Below are positions 58,682 to 64,000 of a stretch of 64,000 nucleotides of DNA, in pieces; position 1 is the first letter of the stretch, and every line of letters starts with the position of its first letter. The notes below the pieces were generated by a model that saw nothing but the letters and a program-made list of their open reading frames with translations, was not told the origin of the DNA and searched no databases. The translations under genes were made by a program, and so were the position numbers. Source of the stretch: JAITWN01 sp034002745 (GTDB lineage Bacteria; Pseudomonadota; Gammaproteobacteria; SZUA-140); NCBI GenBank assembly GCA_034002745.1, contig JAVEZY010000009.1, positions 1-64,000 of the forward strand. Direction: 5' to 3'.

Positions 58682-59401
58682 ATGAAAAGAATGATGATGG
58701 CTGCTGCCACGCTGGCGGTGTCGACGGCAGCCTGGGCGCAGGCGCCTGAAACGCCGGAGAAGCCATGGAGCGCCGAGCTCGGGATCGGCATCGTGATCAC
58801 CGACGGCAACAGCGATACCAGCAGTGTCAACGGCTCCGGCGAAGTCATGTATCAGCAGGGACAGTGGCGCCACAGTGGGCGTGCCGAAGCCTTCCGCAGC
58901 AGCACCGAGGGCGAGAAGACCGCCGAGCGCTATCTGGTCACCGGCAAGAGCGACTATCGTCTCGATGATCGCAATTATCTCTTCGGTCTGCTCGGTTACG
59001 AGGACGACCGCTTCAGCGGATATGATTACCAGGGCACGGGTTCGGTCGGTTACGGGCGTGATGTGCTGCGTGGTCCGACCGTCAACGCCTTCGTCGAGGC
59101 CGGTGTCGGCGCGCGCTACTATCGGGTGACGGATGCAGGCGACAGCGAAAGCGAAGGAACCATCCGGCTGGCCGGCGCCCTGAACTGGAACATCAGCGAT
59201 ACCGCCACTTTCGGCCAGGAAGTGGATACGACGATCGGTGAGGAATTCACGGTGACCAATTCGATCACCTCGCTCAGCACCCAGGTGGTGGGCAACCTCG
59301 CGGCAAAGATGAGCCTGCATATCCGTCATATCTCCGATGTGCCGCCCGATACGGAGAAGCGGGATACCAAACTCACCGCAAACCTCGTGTACTCGTTCTG
59401 A
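58682..59401 (+). CDS. DUF481 outer-membrane beta-barrel protein
   Basis: A 239-residue exported protein. The signal peptide ends AAWAQA. The mature part alternates hydrophobic and polar residues as in a beta-barrel and matches DUF481/YdiY (GIVITDGNSDTSSVNGSGEV, YLFGLLGYEDDRFSGYDYQG, GRDVLRGPTVNAFVEAGVGARYY) and ends in the aromatic LVYSF typical of outer-membrane proteins. E. coli YdiY is called salt-induced; function here is unknown. GCAGGAGAG precedes the ATG. It has its own promoter. Confidence 0.9.
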   Translation: MKRMMMAAATLAVSTAAWAQAPETPEKPWSAELGIGIVITDGNSDTSSVNGSGEVMYQQGQWRHSGRAEAFRSSTEGEKTAERYLVTGKSDYRLDDRNYLFGLLGYEDDRFSGYDYQGTGSVGYGRDVLRGPTVNAFVEAGVGARYYRVTDAGDSESEGTIRLAGALNWNISDTATFGQEVDTTIGEEFTVTNSITSLSTQVVGNLAAKMSLHIRHISDVPPDTEKRDTKLTANLVYSF

Positions 59402-59421
59402 TCTTGTCCGCTCCCGGTTCT

Positions 59422-59448
59422 CCGTGCCCTCTCGCAAGAGAGGCACGG
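59422..59448 (+). terminator. Hairpin after the DUF481 gene
   Basis: An 11-bp stem with one bulge (CCGTGCCCTCTC-GCAA-GAGAGGCACGG) begins 21 bases after the stop. It has a stable GCAA tetraloop but no T-run, so it may protect the 3' end or need Rho. Confidence 0.35.
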
Positions 59449-59641
59449 TGCCGGCGTAGCGAAGGCTTGCGGCTTTCTCTCCGCTGCGCAGTTCTGGCGG
59501 GACCGCCGCGAGCAGACTGCGGGCAGCGGTGGCCCTTGGTCCTGTCACCGATTGCTCGGGTGACGTATGCCGACAAGACGGCTTGATGGGCTGCAGCAGG
59601 CTGTCAGCTCGACCTTGGCTGGACATCGCGGGAGCGGCGCC

Positions 59642-60358
59642 ATGAAATCCTCGCTCGATACACATCATTCGCATGATCCGGAGACGCATCTCTCCTGGCG
59701 CAGCGGGTGGCTTCGTGCCGCGGTGCTCGGCGCCAACGATGGCATCGTGTCCACCGCCAGCCTGCTGGTCGGCGTGGCGTCTTCAGGCGTGTCGAATGAT
59801 TACATTCTCATCGCGGGGATCGCGTCGGTAGTGGCGGGAGCAATGTCGATGGCGGCTGGGGAGTATGTCTCAGTCAGCTCGCAGGCCGACACCGAGCGCG
59901 TCGATCTGGAAATCGAGCGCCGCGAACTGCGCGACAACCCCGACTATGAAACCGCGGAATTGTCCGCTATCTACGTCGGGCGCGGACTTGATCCGGAGCT
60001 TGCGCGACAGGTGGCCGAACGGCTGATGGAGGTCGATCCGCTCGCCGCGCACGCGCGCGATGAGCTCGGCATTTCTCGTCTGCGGCGTCCGCGGCCTGTG
60101 CAGGCGGCGCTCGCCTCGATGGCAGCCTTTGTCAGTGGCGGAGTCGTTCCGCTGCTGGTTGCCTTTTTCGCGCCGCAGTCCCATGTCGCCACGTCCGTGG
60201 CAGCGGCCACGATGCTGTCACTTGCCGCGCTGGGAATGATCTCCAGCCGTCTGGGCGGTGCCTCGATGTTGCGCGGTGCCCTGCGCGTCACCTTCTGGGG
60301 CGCTCTCGCAATGATCCTGACGGGCGCGATCGGCACGGTGGCAGGCGTTTCCATCTGA
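59642..60358 (+). CDS. VIT-family Fe/Mn transporter
   Basis: A 238-residue membrane protein of the VIT1/CCC1 family. It begins GWLRAAVLGANDGIVSTASLLVGVA, followed by AGAMSMAAGEYVSVSSQADTE, a cytosolic metal-binding region rich in Glu, and C-terminal membrane segments (ALASMAAFVSGGVVPLLVAFF, VTFWGALAMILTGAIGTVAG). Family members export or sequester Fe2+ or Mn2+. The start gives the usual short hydrophilic N-terminus. It stands alone, near the other iron genes only in a broad sense. Confidence 0.9.
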   Translation: MKSSLDTHHSHDPETHLSWRSGWLRAAVLGANDGIVSTASLLVGVASSGVSNDYILIAGIASVVAGAMSMAAGEYVSVSSQADTERVDLEIERRELRDNPDYETAELSAIYVGRGLDPELARQVAERLMEVDPLAAHARDELGISRLRRPRPVQAALASMAAFVSGGVVPLLVAFFAPQSHVATSVAAATMLSLAALGMISSRLGGASMLRGALRVTFWGALAMILTGAIGTVAGVSI

Positions 60359-60450
60359 GCGGCGGCTCATCCTCTCGCGCCGTTGGCAGGTGATCAACCC
60401 GGGCGCAGGAGGACGAGACGGTATCAGCCGATTGATCCGTCCGAACCGGC

Positions 60451-60810
60451 TCAACGCAGGCCATTGTCGATGCGGCGCCCGCTCCATGCGCCTGAGGCGC
60501 GTGTCCGTTCCATATCTGCCGCTTCTTCGTCGAAAGCAGCGAATTCCGCGCGTTCGGTCGCACGTGCCGGTTGCAGGGCATCAGTGCGTCGTCCGACATG
60601 GATCCTCGGTTCGAGGGTCACCGAGGCGGACTGAATATTGCGTTCGAGCTCGGCGAGCCGCGGCTGGTCGATCCTGCGGCCGGCGGCGGCGAGCACGATA
60701 TCGTTGGCTGAGGTCGCTGTGACGGTGCTCGTGGTTGCCTGCGCATTGGCGGTAAAGCCGAGTCCGAGAGTGGCGAAGAAAGCGGTGGCAGTGATCGTGG
60801 CGCGGCGCAT
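60451..60810 (-). CDS. Small exported protein of unknown function
   Basis: A 119-residue protein that I do not recognise. Residues 1-23 form a signal peptide ending TANAQA. The mature part is polar, with IDQPRLAELERNIQSASVTLEPRIHV and an Arg/Ala-rich C-terminus, and is probably partly helical. AGGAGAG lies close before the ATG, supporting translation. It is divergent from the aspartic-protease-like gene. Periplasmic location is inferred from the signal peptide. Confidence 0.6.
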   Translation of the reverse strand: MRRATITATAFFATLGLGFTANAQATTSTVTATSANDIVLAAAGRRIDQPRLAELERNIQSASVTLEPRIHVGRRTDALQPARATERAEFAAFDEEAADMERTRASGAWSGRRIDNGLR

Positions 60811-61067
60811 GGTTTCTCTCCTGTCCTCGTCGATGGCAATGGGTCTGCTCACAATAAACTATTTAGATCGGGTTCAAGCCGAAAGATTCAACCGCTCCAG
60901 GGCGTGATGCGGCGGGAGTTGGCGCACCAGCAGCGTGCGATCGGGCCTGAAATGCTCCATCCTGGTGCGGCGCTGCGACGGGCGGGGCGCCCAGAGTGCA
61001 TTTGTTCGCCGTTTTCCACTGGCACGAAGCCTGCTCTGTCGAACATGACGACCGGGATGGAGAGACG

Positions 61068-61541
61068 ATGATGCACAGCACTTCGAGCCTGTGCCTGCTC
61101 TGCCTGTTGGTGCCGGCGCTGGCTGGCGCAGCGGAGGATCTTCCCGGTGGTGCGGAGGTGCCGATCTACGAGCGCGGGACGGTGACCTTCTACGTCGATG
61201 GCGGCATCGATGGCTACGGCGATACCGCGTTCATGCTCGATACCGGTTCGGCCTACGTGACCATCGATCAATCGACCCTGGCGGTGCTGGAGCGGCACAG
61301 CCGTGCCGAGTTCCTCCGCACCATCGAAGGAATGATGGCCGACGGCCGTCGGCGCAGCGTTCCCATCTATCGTCTGTCGGGCATCCGGCTCGGGCAGTGT
61401 GAAATCCGCGATGTCGAGGCCGCCGTGTTCCCGCGCGGCACCCGCCATATTCTCGGACTCAACGCACTGAAGGCGGCCGCGCCGTTCACCGTATCACTGG
61501 AACCACCGCGCCTCGCACTCGGCAAGTGCGCGACCGGTTGA
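61068..61541 (+). CDS. Retropepsin-like aspartic protease-type exported protein
   Basis: A 157-residue protein with a signal peptide ending ALAGAA. The mature part carries the single-domain aspartic protease motif FMLDTGSAYVTID and later RHILGLNALKAAAPFTV, the hydrophobic-hydrophobic-Gly flap-partner motif of retropepsin-like folds. It would act as a dimer in the periplasm. Two consecutive ATGs at 61068 and 61071 follow GGAGAGACG. Substrate is unknown. Confidence 0.72.
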   Translation: MMHSTSSLCLLCLLVPALAGAAEDLPGGAEVPIYERGTVTFYVDGGIDGYGDTAFMLDTGSAYVTIDQSTLAVLERHSRAEFLRTIEGMMADGRRRSVPIYRLSGIRLGQCEIRDVEAAVFPRGTRHILGLNALKAAAPFTVSLEPPRLALGKCATG

Positions 61542-61664
61542 GCATGTCGCATCAACCGCCGCCATCGTGATGGGCGTCGTGAGCAGGATGGGGGAAAGGG
61601 CGCCAGTCTCGACCTGGAGTGGCGGGAAGCCGCCTCACTGGCACTGGTCCGAAGTCGTCCGGCC

Positions 61665-62582
61665 TCAGGGGGGCGTCGGGCGGTTTCCCGGGTAGGTCCA
61701 GGGATTGGGCTGGGTGTGATCGAAGAAGCTGCTCCAGTCCGGAGCGAGGTTCACGTTTTCCAGCGGATCGGCGTAGGTGTACGGACCCCCGGGCAGACCG
61801 GCGACGGGGTTGGTAGTGGTGTACTGGCCGGCGGTGACATTCGCATCGGGCGCATCCACCGCCATGTCGAAACTGGCCGAATCCTGCGGCGGCAGGTCGG
61901 CGCCGCGATGTTCCACCGTATTGGTGACCGGCGAGCTGGCGGCCGTGGAATAGAGGTTGCCGGTGCCGTCGATGACGAAGGTGGTGAGCAGATCCTCGGC
62001 ATCGATGACGTTGCTGATCACCGGCTTCTCGGCGAAGCGGTCCTTGACGAAATCCACCGTCAGGTCACCGTCGACCAGGAGCTGGCGCATCTGCACGCGC
62101 GAGGGATTGCCGCTGGCGTTGCCGGAGAAGGCCGGATCGGATGACAGGGGGTTTTCGGCATTGGTATTGGCGAAGCAACCGAGTACGGATTCACAACTCG
62201 GATCGATGGCGCCGCCGCTGGACGAGGATTGGCGCACCAGGGATGCCGAGCCGGCCTGCGGAAAGATGTTGGCGCCGCCTGCCTCGATGTAGACTTCCTG
62301 GGCAAAGCCGGACTCGGGATCGCCGACGATCATGTGATAGTAGTTCTGGCCGTTCTGCTGCACCACCTGGTACACGAAGGGCGTCTGGCCGGCGACGAGG
62401 TCACCGCCGACTTCGATGATCGTGCAGTCGGGTGAGAACTGCCAGCAACCGCCGGAATCGGGCGGGGGAGTGCCGTCCACCTGCCAGTTCAGCTCGAATT
62501 CCGCCCGTGCGCCCGCCGACAGCAGCACCATTGCCAGACCGGCTGAACATGCGTATCCCGTGAGCGTGCGCATGGGGCTCAT
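61665..62582 (-). CDS. Exported protein of unknown function
   Basis: A 305-residue protein that I cannot assign. A signal peptide (GYACSAGLAMVLLSAGARA) precedes a mature part rich in Ser, Gly, Pro and Asn, low in charge, with four cysteines that could form two disulfides (GGCWQFSPDC and PSCESVLGCF). It looks beta-rich and extracellular. Its start codon overlaps the stop of the Lhr-type helicase gene by one base, so it is probably translated from the same message. A start at 62573 is also possible. Confidence 0.6.
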   Translation of the reverse strand: MSPMRTLTGYACSAGLAMVLLSAGARAEFELNWQVDGTPPPDSGGCWQFSPDCTIIEVGGDLVAGQTPFVYQVVQQNGQNYYHMIVGDPESGFAQEVYIEAGGANIFPQAGSASLVRQSSSSGGAIDPSCESVLGCFANTNAENPLSSDPAFSGNASGNPSRVQMRQLLVDGDLTVDFVKDRFAEKPVISNVIDAEDLLTTFVIDGTGNLYSTAASSPVTNTVEHRGADLPPQDSASFDMAVDAPDANVTAGQYTTTNPVAGLPGGPYTYADPLENVNLAPDWSSFFDHTQPNPWTYPGNRPTPP

Positions 62583-64000
62583 TATAGCGTGCCGCCAGCG
62601 GCGGTAACAGTCATGGTGCTGGCACCCAAGTCCTTGTCCTCCGTACGCAAAAGTGCGGACCTCAGGGCCCATTCCGAACCTGGCGCCGGCGGCGTGGGGA
62701 AACGCACCTCGCCGGCGCTCAGAAAGGCTATCGGCACCCCGTCGGCGTACAGCACCCGATTGGCGATCTGGGCCGGAACGCGCTCGCCGGGCGTGATGAT
62801 GCCGGTGAGATTCAGCGGGTCGGCGGCGCTGATGCTGATCAGTTCACCGCGGTTCGCATCCCGGCGCACCTCGCGCAGCGCCGCGACCGCCTCGGGCAGC
62901 GCATATTGCTCGCCGCTGAAACCATCCACGAAGCGTCCGCCGCGAATCTCGCCGCGGGCCTCGAGACGCCGGTAGCAGTGCACCAGCTCGCGCCATGGCG
63001 GCGCGCCGGGCTCTCGCGTCAGCAGGGTGCGGAACATCACGCCATAGCGGGCGAGCAGGGTGCGCGCGGCGTGTTCGATCGCCGCAGCTTCGTTCGTTCC
63101 CCCGCCTTCACTGGCAGCGCGGAGCGGCGAGGGACGCAGCCATACCCAGCGTCCGGCATCGGCCACGGCAGGCGCGCGCGCACGGCGCCGCCGCGAGCCG
63201 CTGTAGCCCGGGCGTCGGTGCTGGGGGGCGAGCAGGGCGCGCAGGCCGGCGAAACTGTCGGCGGTGACCAGCCCGCGGGCGACCAGTTCGGCGAGCGCAG
63301 TCTCGACACGCGTGTGCAGCAGTCCGCTCGCGTCCAGCAGTTCTTCGAAGAAGGCGGCGGGATGGGACGAGAACGCCTCGGCGAGTGCGCGGGCATCGGC
63401 GGACAGGCGCAAGGCATCCTCTGCCGGCGGTGGCAGGATGGTGCGCCAGTGGCGCAGCTCGCGCCGCGGCACGAAGGCGATCGGCGTGCTGCGCAAGGGA
63501 GCCGGGCGTCGGGCACCGTCGCCGCCTTCGGCCTGCCGGGCCGCGGCGAGGCGCAGCCAGGCGAAGCGCCCGCTGGCGCACAGCCGGTCCAGATCCTCGG
63601 GCGCGTATCCGCGCAGGCGCGCCGGCAGGATGTGCGCCTCCCAGGCGGCGGCCGGAGCGGCGTAGCCTTCGAGCCGAGTCAGCACACCGGCGGCGGCTTC
63701 CATGCCCTCGCCGCGGTCGTGCAGCCCGTGCCAGCGGAAAAGGAAGCGCATGAAATCGGCCGGCGCGACCGGTTCGATCTCGCTGCGCAGGCGCCTCAGC
63801 GTCAGTGTGTGGATGCGCGCCAGCAGGCGGCGTTCGCACCACTGGGTTTCATTCGCGGCATCGGGCGGATCGAAGCGGCCGCGCACGACGAAGCCTTCGC
63901 CTTCCAGGCGTAGCAGCGCTGCCTCGATCGCGCGCGGATCGCAGGCCAGCTGTGCCGACAGCGCGGTGGCAGTCACCGGTCCCAGGGCTTCGAGGCGGCT
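62582..64000 (-). CDS. lhr: Lhr-type DEAD/DEAH helicase, C-terminal part (partial)
   Basis: The frame is open from the right edge (64000) to a TAA at 62582, so the 5' part lies outside the window. The visible 472 residues match the C-terminal region of Lhr-family ATP-dependent helicases: ACDPRAIEAALLRLEGEGFVVRGRF, WCERRLLARIHTLTLRRLRSEIEPV, RYGVMFRTLLTREPGAPPWRELV, GGRFVDGFSGEQYALPEAV and ISAADPLNLTGIITPGERV. The helicase core with Walker motifs is not seen because it is upstream. Long Lhr proteins act in DNA repair or RNA remodelling. Confidence 0.9.
   Translation of the reverse strand, partial: SRLEALGPVTATALSAQLACDPRAIEAALLRLEGEGFVVRGRFDPPDAANETQWCERRLLARIHTLTLRRLRSEIEPVAPADFMRFLFRWHGLHDRGEGMEAAAGVLTRLEGYAAPAAAWEAHILPARLRGYAPEDLDRLCASGRFAWLRLAAARQAEGGDGARRPAPLRSTPIAFVPRRELRHWRTILPPPAEDALRLSADARALAEAFSSHPAAFFEELLDASGLLHTRVETALAELVARGLVTADSFAGLRALLAPQHRRPGYSGSRRRRARAPAVADAGRWVWLRPSPLRAASEGGGTNEAAAIEHAARTLLARYGVMFRTLLTREPGAPPWRELVHCYRRLEARGEIRGGRFVDGFSGEQYALPEAVAALREVRRDANRGELISISAADPLNLTGIITPGERVPAQIANRVLYADGVPIAFLSAGEVRFPTPPAPGSEWALRSALLRTEDKDLGASTMTVTAAGGTL

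Noticed and set aside
59402..59641. Metal-sensing riboswitch ahead of the VIT-family transporter
   Set aside because: The leader is GC-rich with hairpins, but I could not find the conserved core of the manganese (yybP-ykoY) riboswitch.

Overview
The window looks like chromosomal DNA of a GC-rich, probably chemolithoautotrophic gammaproteobacterium or a close relative. The basis is a form II RuBisCO, a periplasmic azurin, a Nudix/ThiE-like fusion, YqjD/YqjE/YqjK-type membrane proteins, DUF2959 and a SufBCDSU-SufT operon. That placement is inferred from gene content only. I found no rRNA, tRNA, transposase, integrase, phage gene or CRISPR array.

Layout. 1-9.2 kb: a MIF-like protein, then an accessory island of sugar-transfer-associated ATP-grasp ligases. 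There are four complete paralogues and one truncated copy on the + strand. A glycosyltransferase and an AT-rich sulfotransferase sit between two identical 581-bp direct repeats (1987-2567 and 5119-5699). 9.3-12.8 kb: a periplasmic phosphatase-like protein, aliphatic amidase (amiE) and form II RuBisCO (cbbM), all on the - strand. 12.8-13.2 kb: a non-coding gap with a probable terminator-ended small RNA. 13.2-16.5 kb: a glycosyltransferase/amylo-1,6-glucosidase pair. 16.7-21.9 kb: a Nudix fusion, purE, purK, a DUF2959 lipoprotein, a yqjD/E/K-like trio and a KGG-repeat stress protein. 22.2-27.9 kb: a complete five-gene peptide ABC importer. 27.9-29.3 kb: azurin divergent from a Crp/Fnr-family regulator.

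29.4-44.9 kb is a long alpha-glucan/trehalose and lipid-envelope region. It holds a VTT membrane protein, a six-hairpin glycosidase-like protein, a GT4 glycosyltransferase, a phosphodiesterase-EEP fusion, glgX, a phospholipase D-VTT fusion, a host-attachment-family protein, a GGDEF-like protein, a frameshifted glgC, and treT with its DUF5752 partner. 45.2-49.9 kb is iron handling: Dps, two bacterioferritin subunits with complementary active sites, Bfd under a good sigma-70 promoter with a Fur-like box, and FbpAB. 50.1-57.1 kb: MtfA-like peptidase, then sufBCDSU-sufT-Rieske behind an almost perfect IscR type-1 site. 57.1-64.0 kb: a beta-CASP MBL nuclease, a DUF481 outer-membrane protein, a VIT-family metal transporter, small exported proteins, and the 3' part of an Lhr-type helicase that runs off the right edge.

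How it fits together. CO2 fixation, glycogen and trehalose turnover, iron storage and Fe-S assembly form a stress and storage oriented core. The least explained element is the ATP-grasp/glycosyltransferase/sulfotransferase island at the left, which I infer makes or decorates a cell-surface polymer. Assignments rest on reading motifs; no database search was run.
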